In this document: positions 18,701 to 29,675 of the stretch, one piece after another
Position numbering within the stretch: the first letter of the stretch is position 1
How the letters are laid out: the number at the start of each line of letters is the position of its first letter
From: an uncultured Alphaproteobacteria bacterium
GTDB taxonomy: Bacteria; Pseudomonadota; Alphaproteobacteria; GCA-2731375
Assembly (NCBI GenBank): GCA_951812805.1
Contig: CATOSZ010000003.1
Span: forward strand, 2,062,557 to 2,126,556
DNA length: 64,000 nt
Direction: 5' to 3'
Position numbers and translations under genes: made by a program
The notes under the pieces: generated by a model
Database searches by the model: none
What the model was told of the DNA's origin: nothing
What the model saw: only the letters and a program-made list of their open reading frames with translations

Positions 18701-21700
18701 CGTCGAAACCGGCCTGGTCCGCGCCGTTCAGGTCGGCGACCGGGCTGTTCGACACGGTCGTCAACGTCAGGCTTCCGGCGCCCTGTGTCGGCGTCAGCAC
18801 CAGGCCGCCGCCGAGGTTGAGCCCGTTGAGCGTATCGAAGGCGCCGCCGAGCGTGCCGGCGGTGAGGATGGTGAAGACGTCGCCGACGCCCGGTGTGAAG
18901 CCGTTGATGAGCGAGACGTTCAGGGTGCCGTCGAGCGTGCCGGTACCGCCGATGTTCAGTCGGTCGAACTCGCTTCCCAGCTCGCCGCCGAGCTCGATGT
19001 TCAGCACGCTGCTGTCGGCCATCGTCAGGTCGCCGGAGAACGTCAACGTGCCGGCGGAGGTGCCCGGGTTGATGGTGCCGGCGCTGGTGAGCGCGTTGTC
19101 GTTCGTCAGCGTGCCGGTGCCCTGGATGATGGAACCGGCCTCGCTGCTCTGCGTGGCGGAGCGGATGCGGATCGCGCCGCCGTCGATCTGCTCCAACGTG
19201 CCTTCGTTGGAGAAGGTGGCGGAGCGGATGTCGATGATCTCGCCCGAGAGATTGGCGCGGATGGTGCCCTGGTTGATGACCGAGACGGCGCCGCCGACAA
19301 AGATGCCGTTGCCGATGTTCAGCTCGCCACCTTCGACCGTGGTGTTTGCGCCCAGCGTCAGGACCGTGCCGGCAGCATCCACGCCTATGGAACGCGAGGT
19401 GCCGAGCGTCGTATTGGCGAGGATCGTCGCATTGTCGAAGGTCTGCGTGCCCTGGAAGGAAATCGCGGCGCCCGATCCCGAAAGCGTCACCGTGCCGCCC
19501 GGATCGCCGTTCGCCTGGTTCACGGTCAGGCCGTTGAAGATGCGAACATCGCCCGAGCTGACCGCCAGCTCCAGCGCGCCGTTGACCGTCACGCTGTCGA
19601 GAATGTTGTTGGTGTTCTGGAAGTTCAGCCGCTCGCCGTCGGCGAGTTCAATGGTGCCCCCGTCGACGCGGCCGTTGCTGACATTCCAGCTGCCGGTCGT
19701 ATTGTCGATCCGCAAGGTGGCGCCGGCATTGTCGACGACGCCGTTCAGGGTGACCGTGCCGCCGGTCCGGGTGAGGGTCCCGAGGTCCGCCGTCGCAAAG
19801 TTGCCGCCGAGCGAGAGGGTCGAGTTGGTGACCGTTATGGTGCCGGCGCTGTTGTCCCAATTGCCGAGCAGTTCCAGCGTCGCGCCATCGGCTTGGATGT
19901 TCGCCGTGTTGGTCCAATTGTCCTCCAGGCGGAGGATCGCGCTGTTCTCGGCCCGGACCAGGCCGGTGTTCTGGTTGGTGAAGTTGGTCGGCGTGACAGT
20001 GATGCGCTGCCCGGCCTCGTTCGCCAGGATCGTGCCCTCGTTGACGATGGTCGCCTGTCCGCCAACCCAGAAGCCGTCGCGGATGTTCAGGCCGCCACCG
20101 CGGATCGTCAGGCCGGCGCCGAAGGTCAGAACCGTGCCGGTCGAGTCCGTGGCGATCGTCCGCGTGCCGCCGAACGACGGGTCGGCGATGATCGTCGCGT
20201 TGTCGAAGGTTTGCGTGCCCTGGAAGGAAATCGCCGAACCGGAACTGTTGAGCTTGAGGGTGCCCGCGCCGCCACCCGTCTGGTTGAGCGTCAGGCCGTT
20301 GAAGACGCGGATGTCGGCAGACGAGACGTCGAGGTCGATATCCCCGACGACGGTGACGCCGTCGAGGATGTTGGAGGCGTTCAGGAAGATCAGTCCCTCG
20401 CCGCCGGTTTGCTCGACCGTGCCGCCGGTGATCTGGCCGTTGCTCATGCGCCAGCTGCCGCTGGCCGCGTCGAAGGTGAGCGTGCCGCCCGTATTGTCGA
20501 GCGTGCCGCTCAGGTTCACCGTGCCGTCGGTGCGGGTGAAGGTGCCGAGCTCCGCCCGGGTGAAGCTGCCGTTCAGGTTCACGGTCGAATTGGTCGCGGT
20601 AATCGTGCCGCCGGCATTGCCATAGGTGCCGAACAGCTCGAGCGTCGCGCCGTCGACCTGAATATTGGAGGTATTGGTCCAGTTGTCCTCCAGCCGGAGG
20701 ATGCCGCCGTTCTCGGCCCGCAGCAGGCCCGTGCCTTCGTTGGTGAAGTTGGTCGGCGAGATGGTGATGCGGTGCCCGGCCTCGTTCGCCAGGATCGTGC
20801 CCTGATTGATGATCGTCGCCTGGCCGCCGACCCAGAAGGCGTCGCGCAGGGTGAGGGCGCCGCCCTCGACCCTGGCATTCGGGCCGAGCGTCAGCACCGA
20901 ACCGCTGCCGTCGATCGCAATATTACGGTTGGAGGTGCTGAGCGTGAGATCGGTCCGGATCGTCACGTCGTCGAAGGTCTGGGAGCCGTTGAAGGCGACC
21001 GCCGTCCCCGAATTGGCGAGAGTCAGCAGGCCGGGTCCGCTGCCGTCGGCCTGGTTCAGATCCAGGCTGGTGAAGACGCGGAGATCGGCCGAGTTCACAT
21101 CCAGTGTCAGATCGCCGTTGAAGGTGACGCCGTCCAGGATGTTCGAGGCGCTGGTGAAGCTCAGCTCCCGGCCGTTCGCCAGCTGCACCGTGCCGCCGTC
21201 GATCCGGCCATTCTGGATCCGCCAATCGCCGCTGGTCATGTCCAGGGTCAGCGTATCGCCGCTGTTGTCCAGCACGCCGCCCAGGATGACCGTGCCGTCG
21301 GTACGGTTGAAGGTGCTGATGTCCGCAGTGGCGAACGTGCCCCGCAGATTGACCGTCGAGTTCGTCGCATCGATCGTGCCGGCACTGTTGTCCCAGACGC
21401 CGCTCAGCGTCAGCGTGCCCCCATCCGCCGAGATCATGCCGAGGTTGGTGGACGTGGTGTTGTTCGCGCCGATCGACAGGTTGCCGCCGCCGGTCACGGA
21501 GAGCGTCGCGCCGGCCTCGTTCACCAGCGTGGTCGGTGCGACCGTCAGCGATCCGCCGTCCGTCGCCTGCACGGTGGTCTCGTTGCGGAAGGTCGTCGGC
21601 GTGACGAGCAGGAGGAAACCGCTCTCGTTCGAATGGATCAGGCCCTGGTTGACGATGGTCGTCGGACCGCCGACCCAGAAATTGTCGCGGATCTGGCCGA

Positions 21701-24700
21701 GGCCGCCCTGGATCAAGAGATTTGGGCCGAGTGTCAGGACGGTGCCGTTGCCGTCCGCCGCCAGCACCCGGGTGGATCCGCCGCCGGTCGGATCGAAGGT
21801 GACGACGGCGTTGTCGAAGGTCTGGGTCCCCTGGAAGGAGATCGAGCTGCCACTGCCCGAGAGGGTGAGGCGGCCGGGAGAACTGCCGTCCTCCTGGGTC
21901 AGCAGCAGCTGCGTGAAGATCCTGACGTCGCCGGACGAAACCGTGATGTTCATGTCGCCACGGATCGCGACATTGTCGAGGATGTTGGAGCTGTTGAGGA
22001 AGACCAACTGCTCACCGTCCGCATATTGCACGGTGCCGCCGTCGATCCTGCCGTTGTTCATCCGCCACGAACCGGTGGTCGCGTCGAGCGTCAAGGTCGC
22101 GCCGGCATTGTCGATGATGCCGGTGATGTTGACCGTGCTGTTGGTCGCCGCGATCGTCCCGACCTCGGCATTGTCGAAGCGGCCGTCGAGGTTGAGCGTG
22201 CCGTCGGTGATCGAGATCGTCGCCTGATTGTCCCAATCGCCGTCCAAGGTCAGCGTCGCGGCGTTGACCGAGATGTCGCCGAGGTTGGTCCACACGCTAC
22301 CGTTGGCGCCGACCGTCACCGCCGAGGCGATGCCGGCGATCGTCGCGCCGACCGCGTTCAGGAAGTTGGTGGCGAGGATCTGGACCGACGCACCGTTGGT
22401 CGCCTGGACGACGTTCTCGTTGATGAAGCTGTGCGGGAAGATGCGGATCGAGTGGCCGGAGACTTCAGAGCGGATCGTGCCCTGGTTGACGATCGTCGCC
22501 TGGCCGCCCTGCCAGAAGCTGTCGCGCAGCGCCCCGGCACCGCCCTGCACCAGCACGTTCGGGCCGAGGGTGAGGACGGCGCCCGCACCGTCGGCCGCGA
22601 TCGCGCGCTCGGACGCGTTGGCGACCGTGTCGAAGGTGAAGGTGACATCGTCGATGTTGTGCGTGCCGGAGAAGGAAATGGCGCTGCCGCCGCCGGCGAG
22701 ACGCACGGCGCCCGGCCCCGTGCCCGCCTCGTTGAGGAAGGTGACGTCGGTGAAGATGCGCACGTCGGCCGAGCTTCGCGTCAGGTTCAGCGTGCCCTGG
22801 ACCGTCACGTCGTCCAGGATGTTGCTGGCGCTGGTGAAGTCGGTGCCATTGCCCTGGATCAGCTGGATCGTGCCGCCGTTGATGCGGCCGTTCTGGATGA
22901 CCCAGATCGTGTCGTCGGCAGTGAAGTCCAGGGTCTGGCCCGCGTTTTCCAGCGTGCCGTCCAGGGTGATCGAGCCGCCGCTCTGATTGAAGGCGCCGAA
23001 GTCGGCTTGGGTGAAGGTGCCGCCGAGGCGGATCGCCGTATCGGTCGTGTTGACGACGCCCTGATTGCTCCAGTCGCCCCGCAGGTTCAGGGCGCCGCCG
23101 TCCAATGTGATGTTGCCGAGGTTGGTCGTGGCCGAGTTGTTGAAGCTGATGGTCGCGTCGGTGCCCTGGATCGTGCCGCCCGCGGCGTTGACCACGCCGG
23201 CGCCGCCGGTGAAGTTCTGGAAGTCGATCGTCGTGCCGCCGCGTGCGATCACGGTGCCGTCGTTCAGGAAATCTCCGCTGCGGATGCGAATCGTGGTGCC
23301 GGAGACGTTGGCGTCGATGATGCCGAGATTGTGGATGTTGCTGGCCGAGAGCCGACCGGTCCCGCCGACGATCGACAGTTGCGAGCCGAGTGTCAGGGTC
23401 CCGTCGTTCGTCGGCCCGTTGATCGCCCGCTCGCCGGCGCCGCCGATCGGATCGAAGGTGATCTGGGCGAAGTCCAGCGTCCGCGTGCCGGTGAGATTGA
23501 TGAAGCTGGACGAGCCGACGAGGGAGAGCGAGCCCGGCATCGGTGCCAAACCCGGTTGCGTGAGGACCAGCCGCCCGTCGACGGTGAAGCCGCTGGCGCC
23601 GATGCTGATCGGCTCGTCCGCGACGAGGCTGCCGAGGGCCACGAACGGCGCGTCGAAGGTGACGGCGCCGGGAACGCTCGGCACCTGCACGTGTTGGCCG
23701 TTGGTCGGAATGGCGCCGCTGCTCCAGTTCGCCGGATTGGACCAGGAGCCGTCGAGGGCCGCACCGGTCCAGGTGACGTCCGTCGCGCCGGAGATGAAGA
23801 TCTGCGCATCCGAGATCTGGCCGCCGTTCACACCGTCGTTGACAATGACGCGGATGTTGCGGGTCTGTGCGTCCGGCGTGGTAGCCAGATTGTCGTAGGT
23901 GACGCTTTGCAGCACCGCCTCGTAGTTGGCCCGGCTGTCGACGCCGGAGAAGGTGAGCACGCCATTGTTGGCATCGAAGCTTTGGGAGATCGCCGTACCC
24001 GCGGTGACGGCGCCCAGAATTTCGCTCGCGCCGTCGGGCCGGTTGAGGATCTGCACCGTCATCGAGGCGAAGCTGGTGTGATCGGGATCGATGATGGCGG
24101 CATCGCCATCCGCGACCGCGACCGCCGCACCGCCCGCGGCGAACAGATTGTCGAAGCCGAGGCCGATCTCGTCGGCGCCGTTCAGATCGGCGCGGGCCGC
24201 GTCGTTGACGGGATTGATCGTGATGGTCGCGGTCGCCACGGCGCTTTGCGCGAGCCCGTCGCTCGCCTGGTAGGTGAAGCTGTCGGTGCCGTTGAAGTCC
24301 GCGTTCGGCGTATAGGTGAAGCCGCCGTCAGCGGCCAACGCCAGGGTGCCGTTCGTCGGACCCGCCACCAGCACGGCCGACAAAATGTTGCCGTCGGGGT
24401 CGCTGTCGTTCGCCAGCACGCCGGTATTGGCCGCCACGAACAGGTTCTGGTCCTCGTTCACGGCGTAGTCGGGATCGTTCGCGGCGCTCGGGCCGGTGTT
24501 GCCGGTGTCGTCGTCGAGGATGGTACCGATGCCCCGGGCGTCGGCGAAGCTGACGTTGCCGACGGTGGCCGACAATAGGTCAAAATTGAAGGTCTCGTCC
24601 GCTTCCAGCGCCAGGTCCTGCAGCGTGGTCACCGTCGCCGTCGCCGTTACCTGGCCCGCCGGAATGACGACGACGCCGATCGAGGGCAGGAAGTCGGTAC

Positions 24701-27700
24701 TGGACGTGGCGCTGGCGGAACTGGTGGCGAAGCTGATCCGCGCCTCTGTCGGCAAGACCTGGTCCAGGGTGACGGTGAAGGTCGCGACCCCGCCCTCGTC
24801 GACGGCGACGTCGTCGACCATGGCGAAGGCACGGATGTCGTTGTCCTGGATGTTGGCGACGCCGTCGGCGTTCGCGATCGCCGCATTGCCCGTCTGCGCG
24901 CCGGTCAGCCTCAGGATGAAGCTCTCGAACTGTTCGTCGATGGCGTCGTCGATGGTGGCCACAGCGACCGTGGTGGAGATCGAGCCCTGGGGAATCGTGA
25001 CGCTGCCGGTCGCCGCGACGAAGTCGCTGCCGGCAACCGCGCTGTCGTCGATCGTGGCATAGTCGAGCGTGACGGCCGATACCGCTGTTCGGCTGAGCGA
25101 AACCGTGAATGTCGCGGTATCCCCCTCCGGTACGGAGGTGTTGGCGACGCTCGCGGTCTGGTCGAGGAGCGAGCCGACACCCTGGCTTTCGCCCAGCACC
25201 ACATCGCCGGAGACGAGCGTCAGATTCAGGGCGACCGTCTCCGTCCCTTCCAGGGCCGCGTCGCTGGCCGTCGCTACGACGACATTGGTCGAGAAGGTGC
25301 CGGCGGTGATGGTCGCCGTGCCCGCGGCGGCCGTATAGTCGGACCCGGCCGTAGCGGTCAGGTCGCCGGTCTGGAAATTGATCACCGCGTCCGTCGCCGC
25401 CACGCGGTTCAGCGAAAGAGTGAAGGTCAGGTCGCCGCCCTCGGTGACGAAGGGGTCGGACACCAGCACCACCGGCAGCAGGTCGTCACCGATGATGTTG
25501 CCGACGCCCTGCGCATCGACCAGCGAAGCCGGCCCCTGAATGTTGGAAAGATCCAGGGTGAAGGTCTCATTGCCTTCACCGGCGGCGTCCTGCGTCGTTT
25601 GTACGGTGACGGTCGTCGTCGTAAAGCCCGCCGGGATGGTGGCCGTGCCGCTCACCGCAGTGAAGTCGCCCGCCGCCACGGCGGTGCCGTCGCTGGTGGT
25701 GAAGTCGACCAGAACATCGTCCGCCACCGCCCCGCCGATCAGCAATTGGAGATTGCCATCGCCGTCGGAATTGTCGCCGAACAGGTTGTCCTTCGGCGAT
25801 ATGAAGAGATAGGCGGCGCCTGTCGGCACGACCAATGTGACGCCGGTCTCGTCGACCTGGAAGTCTTCCGCGATATCCGTCGCCAGGCCGCCGTTGAAGG
25901 TCGGCGAGGTGGCGACATCGCTGCCCGCCTCGATCGCGTCCTGGACGCGGGCCTGTTCGGTTGCCGCCAGCAGGGTCGGACTGGACGAGAAGACGCCGAG
26001 CAGGGTCGTGCTCTGGGTGCCCGAACCGAGGTCGAAATCGCCGAGCGTGCGAAGCGTGATCTCCTCGCCGGGCGCGATGCCGAGGGCGGCGAGGTCGATT
26101 GCCGTCGCGTCCGTGGATCCGGCATCGTTGTCGGTGCGCAGGAATGTCGCCGTCGGATCGAGGCCCACGACCGTCGGTGTGAAGGGCAGTGCAACCGTCG
26201 GACTGTCGAGCTGCAGGGTAAAGGTGATCGCATTGCCTTCGAGGCCGTTGGCGTTGTTCACCGACAGGCGCGAGGACAGGACGTCGTTGTCCTGGATCGT
26301 CGCCTGGCCCTGGCCGTCGAACACGAAACCGTTGTTCGAGGTCACCGCGCCGAGGTTGAGGAAGAAGGTCTCGTCCGCCTCGAAGGCCGTATCGTCGTTG
26401 AGGGTGATGGCGACCGTCGTCGACAGATCGCCGGCGGAGATCGTCGCGTTGCCGACCTGCGTCGTGTAGTCCCCACCCGCCGTCGCCGTGCCCGGCGCCG
26501 TCGCCAGGTTGAAGGTGACGTCGCTCTGCCCGATCTGGTTCAGGCTGACCGTGAAGACCGCCGTCCCGTCGCCCTCGTTCACCACGATATCCGAGACGCT
26601 CAGCAGCAGGGGCTCGACGATCTGGTCGGCGAACTCGAACACCTCGACGCCGTTCAGCGTGTCGGTGCCGTCGGCGCCGAGATTGTTGTGGCTGATGATG
26701 GTCGTCGTCGCGTCGATCGTGGTGATGGTGTAGTCGGCGAAGTTGCCCGAGAACACCGCGCGGTCCACGCCGTCGCCGCCGTTCAGCTGGTCGTTGCCGC
26801 CGTTGCCGCGGAGCGTGTCGTTGCCGAGGCCGCCGCTCAGCACGTTGGCGTTGGCGTCGCCGACGATGGTGTCTTCGCCCGCACCGCCGATGACGTTCTC
26901 GATTCCGCTCAGCATGTCGGTGCCGATCAGCGGGCCGCCGGTCGCCGTGCCGAGCGTCAGGTTGACGTTGACGCCGACGCTGTCGCTCGCATAGGTCACC
27001 GTGTCGATGTCGGCGCCGCCGTCGAGGTTGTCGTTGCCCTCGCCCGTGCCGCCGATCAGCAGGTCGTTGCCGCCCCCGCCGAGCGCCGCGTCGTTGCCGA
27101 GTCCGCCGTCGAGGGTGTCGCTGCCGGGACCGCCTTGCAGTATGTCGTCGCCGCCGGCGCCGGCAAGCGAATCGTTGCCGCCGATACCGGCGAGCGTATT
27201 GGCGCCGCCATCGCCCGTGATGGTGTCGTTGAAGCCGGAGCCGGTGGCGTTCTCCACCCCGATCAGGGTATCGACGGCGCCGGAGCCGTCGATCGCCGTG
27301 CCGGTCCCGAGATCGACGTTCACCGCCGCCGGGTCGTTCTGATAGTCCGCCGTATCCGTGCCCGCGCCGCCGTCGAGCGTGTCGGCACCGCTGCCGCCGT
27401 CCAGCAGGTCGTCGCCGCCGGCCCCCAGCAGCTGGTCGCCGCTGCTGCCGCCGATCAAGGTGTCGTTGCCGTCGAGGCCGGCGATGACGTCGGGTCCGAT
27501 CGCGCCCGCCAGCACGTCGGCGCTCGCCGTGCCGGTGACGTTCGCCGCCGTCTCGATGATGTGATCGGCGGCGGTGACCGGGCCGTCCGCGAACTGCAGG
27601 AACTCGACCTCGACGACGGTGTCCGTGCCGTCCGGGCCCGAAACCAGGTTGCCCGCGAGGAAGCTATAGTCGGCGAAGTTGCCCGAGAAGACGGCGGTAT

Positions 27701-29435
27701 CGATGCCGGCCCCGCCCTCGATCCGGTCGTTGCCGGCGCCGCCGGTGAGCGTGTCGTTGTCGCCGGCGCCCAGCAGGGTGTCGTTGCCGTTGCCGCCTTG
27801 CAGGTCGTTGGCCGCCGCCGAACCCGTAATCATGTCCGCCGCCTGGCCGCCGACGACGTTCTCGATGTTGGCGAGAATGTCGTTGCCGATCGCGACCGGA
27901 TCGCCCACCGCCGTGCCGGCGCCGAGGTCGATCACCAGGGGCTGTACAGCGCTCGAATAGATCACGGTGTCGATGTCGTCGCCGCCGTCGAGATTGTCGT
28001 TACCCTCGCCGGTGCCGCCGATGAGTGTGTCGTTTCCGGTGCCGCCCAGAACCACGTCGTCGCCGGGGCCGCCGTCGAGGATGTCGTTGCCGGCCCCGCC
28101 GTCCAGTGTGTCGGGACCGGCGCCGCCGACGAGGTTGTCCGGCAGGTTGGAGCCGACGATGTTTTGCGGTGTCAGGTCGGGGCCGGTGGGCAACCCGCTG
28201 TTCGGGTCCTGGATCGTCGTCGCGGCGAGGATGGGATCGGTGACCTCGGCCACCGGGTCGCCGAAGCCGGGCGCCAGGGTGCCGATGTCCGTGATCCCGG
28301 TCGGCGGCTCCGTCGCCGCCTCCAGCAGCAAAAGCTCCGGCTCGCCCGATTGTTCCAGCTCGACGACCGTGTCTTCCTGAAGCTCCTCGCGGAATTCCGT
28401 GCCGACGGCCTCTTCGATCAGCGCCGTCGTGGTGGTGCCGTCGCCGGTCGTACTGCGACCCTGCTGTTCTTCGCGCTGTCCTTCGCCCTGTTGCCCGCCG
28501 CCCTGGCCGTCCTGCTGCCCGGGCTGGCCGCCGTCGCCGCGCCGCTCTAGCGGCGTGAAGGGCGTCGTCGGGATGACGCCCAGGGACAGCGCGAAAATCT
28601 GGTCGAACTGGCCGGCCGGCGTCGCCTGCGCTGCGCCCGGCGCCTGCTCCGCCGACAGCACGGTCAGGTTCTGCCCTGCCTCGATATTCTCCCGTCCCGC
28701 CAGGTTGAAGACGAAGCCCCGGCCGTCATCGAAGAAGACGTCCAGCTGCTCCCCCTGGATGCCGCCGAACAGCGTGCCGCGCACGCCGATCGTCGCCAGC
28801 GGCGTCTTCACCTCGAAATTGTCGGGGTCCGTCTTGGCGATCTGCCCGGTGACGAAGACGAAGGCGCCCTGCAAAATCGAAACACTGGCCGAACCGGCTC
28901 CGGACGAGGGGTCGTAGACCAGCTCGTCCAGCACCATGCGACCGTTGCCTTCCATGGCGAAGGCGGTCTCGTCGGCGAAGCGGATGCCGAGCCGGGCGCC
29001 GGCGCCCGTGCTCACGATGTCGCCCTGGAAGACGGCGCTGCCCTCGGACAGGTTCACGGTCGAGCCGTCGGCGCGTTCCGCCTGCACGCTGCCGATGACC
29101 TGCTCGACCACGCCGATCGGCCGCCCGCCGGTGCCGGCCGCCTGGGCCCAACCCTCGGCCGCGGGGCCAGCCAGCCGTTCGACCAACTCGCCCGGGATCA
29201 CCGCGCCGCCGGGCGTCCACAAGTCGGCGACCTCGTCGTGGCGGAAATAATCCTCGATGCGCACCAGGGTGCCGTCGGTCCCGCGGATCTCCAGCGTCGT
29301 CCCGCTGCGCGTGAAGTCCGCCGTCAACAGGAAATCCGCCAGCGGGACGACCAGCTTGCCGCCGGCGAGCGCGCCCGCGTCCAGCGTTACGACGCCGGCA
29401 CCGTCATGCGGTCCTGAATGTTCGCCTCGACTCAT
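12768..29435 (-). CDS. Giant secreted RTX protein with FecR domain, Calx-beta domains and long repeat arrays
   Basis: About 5,555 residues, a probable type I-secreted adhesin or surface-layer-like protein. ATG 29435 has a GGGGGAG site 9-10 nt upstream; the ATG at 29456 has none. In order: a FecR domain (about 105-225); a Gln/Gly/Glu linker (290-335); calcium-binding RTX nonapeptides (430-890); five Calx-beta domains (945-1640), the second interrupted by a lectin-like insert (1080-1230); a cadherin-like VNEDQ domain (1648-1745); module ADLNGAD-1, repeat array 1 (1882-3429) and a cap; module ADLNGAD-2, array 2 (3702-5279) and a cap; then RTX repeats and a C-terminal tail of about 90 residues. 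There is no N-terminal signal peptide, as expected for type I export. No transporter genes lie nearby. Confidence 0.9.
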   Translation of the reverse strand: MSRGEHSGPHDGAGVVTLDAGALAGGKLVVPLADFLLTADFTRSGTTLEIRGTDGTLVRIEDYFRHDEVADLWTPGGAVIPGELVERLAGPAAEGWAQAAGTGGRPIGVVEQVIGSVQAERADGSTVNLSEGSAVFQGDIVSTGAGARLGIRFADETAFAMEGNGRMVLDELVYDPSSGAGSASVSILQGAFVFVTGQIAKTDPDNFEVKTPLATIGVRGTLFGGIQGEQLDVFFDDGRGFVFNLAGRENIEAGQNLTVLSAEQAPGAAQATPAGQFDQIFALSLGVIPTTPFTPLERRGDGGQPGQQDGQGGGQQGEGQREEQQGRSTTGDGTTTTALIEEAVGTEFREELQEDTVVELEQSGEPELLLLEAATEPPTGITDIGTLAPGFGDPVAEVTDPILAATTIQDPNSGLPTGPDLTPQNIVGSNLPDNLVGGAGPDTLDGGAGNDILDGGPGDDVVLGGTGNDTLIGGTGEGNDNLDGGDDIDTVIYSSAVQPLVIDLGAGTAVGDPVAIGNDILANIENVVGGQAADMITGSAAANDLQGGNGNDTLLGAGDNDTLTGGAGNDRIEGGAGIDTAVFSGNFADYSFLAGNLVSGPDGTDTVVEVEFLQFADGPVTAADHIIETAANVTGTASADVLAGAIGPDVIAGLDGNDTLIGGSSGDQLLGAGGDDLLDGGSGADTLDGGAGTDTADYQNDPAAVNVDLGTGTAIDGSGAVDTLIGVENATGSGFNDTITGDGGANTLAGIGGNDSLAGAGGDDILQGGPGSDTLDGGLGNDAALGGGGNDLLIGGTGEGNDNLDGGADIDTVTYASDSVGVNVNLTLGTATGGPLIGTDMLSGIENVIGGAGEDTIVGDANANVLSGGLGNDTLRGNGGNDQLNGGDGVDRAVFSGNFADYTITTIDATTTIISHNNLGADGTDTLNGVEVFEFADQIVEPLLLSVSDIVVNEGDGTAVFTVSLNQIGQSDVTFNLATAPGTATAGGDYTTQVGNATISAGDLSTTVAITLNDDTAFEADETFFLNLGAVTSNNGFVFDGQGQATIQDNDVLSSRLSVNNANGLEGNAITFTLQLDSPTVALPFTPTVVGLDPTATFLRTDNDAGSTDATAIDLAALGIAPGEEITLRTLGDFDLGSGTQSTTLLGVFSSSPTLLAATEQARVQDAIEAGSDVATSPTFNGGLATDIAEDFQVDETGVTLVVPTGAAYLFISPKDNLFGDNSDGDGNLQLLIGGAVADDVLVDFTTSDGTAVAAGDFTAVSGTATIPAGFTTTTVTVQTTQDAAGEGNETFTLDLSNIQGPASLVDAQGVGNIIGDDLLPVVLVSDPFVTEGGDLTFTLSLNRVAATDAVINFQTGDLTATAGSDYTAAAGTATITAGTFSTNVVVATASDAALEGTETVALNLTLVSGDVVLGESQGVGSLLDQTASVANTSVPEGDTATFTVSLSRTAVSAVTLDYATIDDSAVAGSDFVAATGSVTIPQGSISTTVAVATIDDAIDEQFESFILRLTGAQTGNAAIANADGVANIQDNDIRAFAMVDDVAVDEGGVATFTVTLDQVLPTEARISFATSSASATSSTDFLPSIGVVVIPAGQVTATATVTTLQDLALEADETFNFDLLSATVGNVSFADARGIGTILDDDTGNTGPSAANDPDYAVNEDQNLFVAANTGVLANDSDPDGNILSAVLVAGPTNGTLALAADGGFTYTPNADFNGTDSFTYQASDGLAQSAVATATITINPVNDAARADLNGADEIGLGFDNLFAAGGAAVAVADGDAAIIDPDHTSFASMTVQILNRPDGASEILGAVTAGTAISQSFDANNGVLTFSGVDSRANYEAVLQSVTYDNLATTPDAQTRNIRVIVNDGVNGGQISDAQIFISGATDVTWTGAALDGSWSNPANWSSGAIPTNGQHVQVPSVPGAVTFDAPFVALGSLVADEPISIGASGFTVDGRLVLTQPGLAPMPGSLSLVGSSSFINLTGTRTLDFAQITFDPIGGAGERAINGPTNDGTLTLGSQLSIVGGTGRLSASNIHNLGIIDANVSGTTIRIRSGDFLNDGTVIARGGTTIDFQNFTGGAGVVNAAGGTIQGTDATISFNNSATTNLGNITLDGGALNLRGDWSNQGVVNTTDTAIRLGGTFTQADFGAFNQSGGSITLDGTLENAGQTLDFTADDTIWVIQNGRINGGTIQLIQGNGTDFTSASNILDDVTVQGTLNLTRSSADVRIFTDVTFLNEAGTGPGAVRLAGGGSAISFSGTHNIDDVTFTFDTVANASERAIAADGAGAVLTLGPNVLVQGGAGALRDSFWQGGQATIVNQGTIRSEVSGHSIRIFPHSFINENVVQATNGASVQILATNFLNAVGATIAGIASAVTVGANGSVWTNLGDISVNAATLTLDGDWDNQATISITDGTLNLDGRFDNAEVGTIAATNSTVNITGIIDNAGATLTLDATTGSWRMNNGRIDGGTVQYADGEQLVFLNSSNILDNVAIRGDMNITVSSGDVRIFTQLLLTQEDGSSPGRLTLSGSGSSISFQGTQTFDNAVVTFDPTGGGSTRVLAADGNGTVLTLGPNLLIQGGLGQIRDNFWVGGPTTIVNQGLIHSNESGFLLLVTPTTFRNETTVQATDGGSLTVAPTTLVNEAGATLSVTGGGNLSIGANNTTSTNLGMISADGGTLTLSGVWDNSAGTIDATNSTVNLRGTFATADISTFNRTDGTVILGGVLDNSGDTLTLDMTSGDWRIQNGRIDGGTVQLANGRELSFTSASNILDGVTFNGDLTLDVNSADLRVFTSLDLNQADGSGPGLLTLANSGTAVAFNGSQTFDDVTIRTDLTLSTSNRNIAIDGSGSVLTLGPNARVEGGALTLRDAFWVGGQATIINQGTILANEAGHRITISPTNFTNEGTGLLRAENGGILRLEDNWTNTSNIQVDGATLELFGTYGNAGGTITATNSTVNLNGSFTRAELGTFTRTDGTVNLSGTLDNTGGTLTFDAASGSWRMSNGQITGGTVEQTGGEGLIFLNASNILDGVTVVGDIDLDVSSADIRVFNGLTLNQTGGGAGTLKLNSSGSAISFQGTQTFDNATIIADPSFGGTRTIATDSTGTVLTFGAGLTIRGGGLNIRDGFWVGGQATIVNEGTILANEAGQRITVTPTNFTNQNTGLVRAENSAILRLEDNWTNTANIQADGATLELLGNWDNSAGTITVTNSTLSLGGNFATADLGTLTRTGGTVTLNGVVDNAGATLRIDNTTGSWNVSNGRVDGGTIELADGERLNFQNTNNILDSVTVNGALELAVSSGDVRIFNGLTVNQANGDPGGTVTLSGSGAAISFQGTQTFDNATILANTTLGTSRSIGVDAAGTVLTLGANTTVEGGELNIGNGIFVGGAVSVINQGTIRANLSGEIIDIRSATFSNEGTLEQIDGGAIRIRSATQSSEAGSIIQGTGTLTNDNALTSAGTINPGTSAGTLTFSGDLTMADSSVLNIELGGELGSEFDRLNIGGTGTLDGTLNVSLINGFTPGVGDVFTILTAGTLGGAFDTLNGLNLGGGLVLTPTQGAGSLTLTTVSNSPVADLNGADQAGFDAGGAFLAGGPAVVVVDADASIDDNDSTSLASLTATLTNRPDGVSEVLAVDTTGTSIVANYDPGVGVLSLTGADSVANYEQVLRTLTYQNGATTPDSAARTISIVVSDGVNTGVASESTVVISSLAPNNTFTNGAADGLWITDGNWNTGTAPVGGENVVVPAGLGEVNYTGGTLNLNSLVAGGPLKLSAGAISVAAASSFADTVSLAGSSADLGYIGSHTVDNGHFVFDSTAGGSARTLSVNNAGATLTLGAGVSIVGGLGAIREGIFVSGAASIVNQGEIKANVSGQAITINPSTFQNQATLIAEEGGILILSAASWSNTGTITADGGRVDLAGTVATADLGTIDGTNGTVRITGTLNNAGETLTLDGTSGSWTIQGGTIDAGNLVFTGGERLMFGNSSNNVLRNVTTEGTFDLSGASARIRIEGGIDVNASGGGNGTIRLSGSNAGVTFRNTQTFDNATIEFDVTPGLSEPDIALSRSGETNSTLTLGSNAVISGGFGLISGVSNFALVNQGQILSNQPGETLRIGVSSFTNQNLVEQSGGGNITLGVSNTAWSNTGTIRATGGTLRFEGSWDNSAGTIEVTDAALQLAGTTTTAGLGTLTRSGGTVTLSGTVDNTGDTLTLDTASGSWTLQGGRIEGGTLVFANGEGLDFTNNSNSTLFNVDIDGDLTLDGSSERLRLEGGTVVRGADGAGPNPGTITISGANAELQFRNTQTFDNGTIRLDTPTQLSEADITLSRSGEANSTLTIGPDGHIVGGNTLISGSSLFTLVNQGTITSNVAGEQLRITPSGFTNQGTLSQVNGASIQLGNSSTVWTNVAMIMAVSGTLDLRGTWDNSGGTISITDATALLGGNTTTGGLGTITRSGDTTLRLQGVLDNTGDTLTFDATSGSWQMNGGTIQGGTVQLSQGEGLDYLNNGNSRLDGVTFNGEIELSGASGQIEILNGIDLHGENGTDDGSIRLTGSNARLEFLNDTTLQDLTVTFAAATLGSEPDIHFGRTGVTTSTVTLGSTASIVGGKGLISSTSNVTFINDGLIHANVAGEMIRIHPLNTVNRGTIQQTDGGRIELGASFTSWTNEGLISANGGTLNLRGTGDNTTGTITLTDAALNLGGNLTTAGLGTINRSNSSITHDGILDNSGETLAFDAASGSWNVNGGRINGGTVTFADGEGLNYNSNGNNRLQDVAVQGTLTLADTNDQLDIGGTTSFRADGVGTAGLLRVAGSNAGLTIIDDYTFDMATLAFEAVAGQSEQDLFLTRSFAGPTTVVLGADGRIEGGNALISSSSNVVFVNQGMIVADTPGTNLRIGPILFDNQATLQQSGGGNLILGEFFTAWSNNGTIIADGGTLRLRGDIDNTNGLIDLNDAALSIEGTLPLANIGTIDRSGGSVTLTGELQLGGGTFTLDDTTGSWAVAGGQISGGTVQFSQGESLAFNSSGGNRLTAVTLNGDLDLSGGGAVRLVNSFTHNDEAGTGPGTLTLSASSSLTLVNDLTIDDMNIEAVTGPSTPTSFITLTREVGSTNTITFGPNLTLEGGNLLISGSNNTDFVATGRIASDLEGHLLRIETASFTNTGVLEASGGGTLRVNPFSGAAWTNAGSLRVLDGRVDIFDPVTSSGDILLSSQSLFGGALISLSSGITLTNTGTINVEAGAGGNGARTISGLLDNNGDINVNESLLLAQGAAAGSNAGTITIAADERLTIEGGSYLNEATGVIQGAGLLDIGGTMFTNNGTVTAGTSPGTLTITGDYASGGEAVLVMELAGTDRDDYDLLAVSGTASLDGTLDLVLLDGFRPAAGDSFEILTAAAIEGDFALYDGLSLGGGLVLDPVFSDDALQLVAVDTGAGAGDDMLIGDSARNTLDGLAGDDVLSGGGGADTLIGGAGADRFLLDGDGDDLVADFESGIDVIEIDGSVFHVNADADLAVAAGAYDGGNASGEAWTAGEASLVADGEGRLFYDPNGVGEGYSLVGTVTGDGVTANDIQVV
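13045..13185 (-). repeat. C-terminal RTX repeats of the giant protein
   Basis: Encodes glycine- and aspartate-rich calcium-binding motifs of the GGxGxDxLx type (for example [17 protein letters not shown]) immediately before the presumed C-terminal type I secretion region. In RTX proteins calcium binding here drives folding after export. Confidence 0.85.
13600..18330 (-). repeat. Repeat array 2 of the giant protein (about five units of roughly 258 residues)
   Basis: Periodic coding repeats spaced about 770-780 bp. The recurring motif (for example NNVLRNV, NSRLDGV, NNRLQDV, GNRLTAV) recurs near 17493, 16720, 15940, 15170 and 14395. Each unit contains phrases such as [14 protein letters not shown] and NQGxI, suggesting a right-handed beta-helix or autotransporter-passenger-like fold (inference). 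The array starts after a module with [15 protein letters not shown] and ends with a GTLTITGDY cap that also closes array 1. Confidence 0.85.
19150..23790 (-). repeat. Repeat array 1 of the giant protein (about five to six units of 255-280 residues)
   Basis: The anchor motif SNILD recurs near 22813, 21974, 21137, 20370 and 19600, a spacing of about 840, 840, 770 and 770 bp. Units share [17 protein letters not shown] and [12 protein letters not shown]. Two adjacent units carry almost the same [11 protein letters not shown] segment, pointing to recent internal duplication. The array is preceded by [14 protein letters not shown] and closed by the cap [13 protein letters not shown]. Confidence 0.87.
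24520..26600 (-). repeat. Calx-beta domain block of the giant protein
   Basis: Five Calx-beta-like domains in tandem, recognised by [18 protein letters not shown] starts and [16 protein letters not shown] ends. The second is split by an insert encoded at about 25740-26190 whose sequence ([30 protein letters not shown]) resembles galactose-binding or lectin-like modules of bacterial surface proteins. The lectin assignment is tentative. Confidence 0.7.
26760..28140 (-). repeat. N-terminal RTX repeat block of the giant protein
   Basis: Encodes four or more runs of GGxGxDxLxGG calcium-binding nonapeptides (for example [17 protein letters not shown]) separated by spacers with VIYSSAV- and [14 protein letters not shown] segments. 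An RTX block this close to the N-terminus is in addition to the C-terminal one. Confidence 0.88.
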
Positions 29436-29523
29436 TTCGCGCGGCTCCCCCGACATGGCGCGGTCTGTTTATCGCGGTCAAGCGACTCCAGACGGGATTG
29501 TCGCCGATCAAGGCTTGCGCGTT

Positions 29524-29540
29524 GCCCCCCAAATGGGGGC
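29524..29540. promoter_or_regulatory. Inverted repeat in the leader of the giant gene
   Basis: GCCCCC (29524-29529) and GGGGGC (29535-29540) flank a 5-nt AT-rich centre, about 90 bp upstream of the giant gene start, within the 240-bp region (29436-29675) that separates it from the helicase gene. It could be an operator or a leader hairpin. No convincing -35/-10 pair was found in this region. Confidence 0.35.
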
Positions 29541-29675
29541 CGGACGGGTCAATTCGATACCGCCGATGCCTCGCCTCGAACATCGCGACTCTCTGCGACA
29601 TGTTAGACTGTGGATGAAAATTATTCCAGTGGATCAAGCGTTTATGTCGAATGGACGACGTCGCTGCGCTGGCCG

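Noticed and set aside
13600..23790. Possible CRISPR or minisatellite array because of regular spacing
   Set aside because: The periodicity is 770-840 bp and coding, conserved at protein level and not as exact DNA repeats with spacers.
19893..24578. 1,561-residue open frame on the plus strand
   Set aside because: Antisense to the giant repeat gene. The high GC content and periodic repeats keep the opposite frame open; its sequence is Arg/Gly/Asp-rich without domains. Other plus-strand frames across 12.7-28.6 kb fall to the same reasoning.
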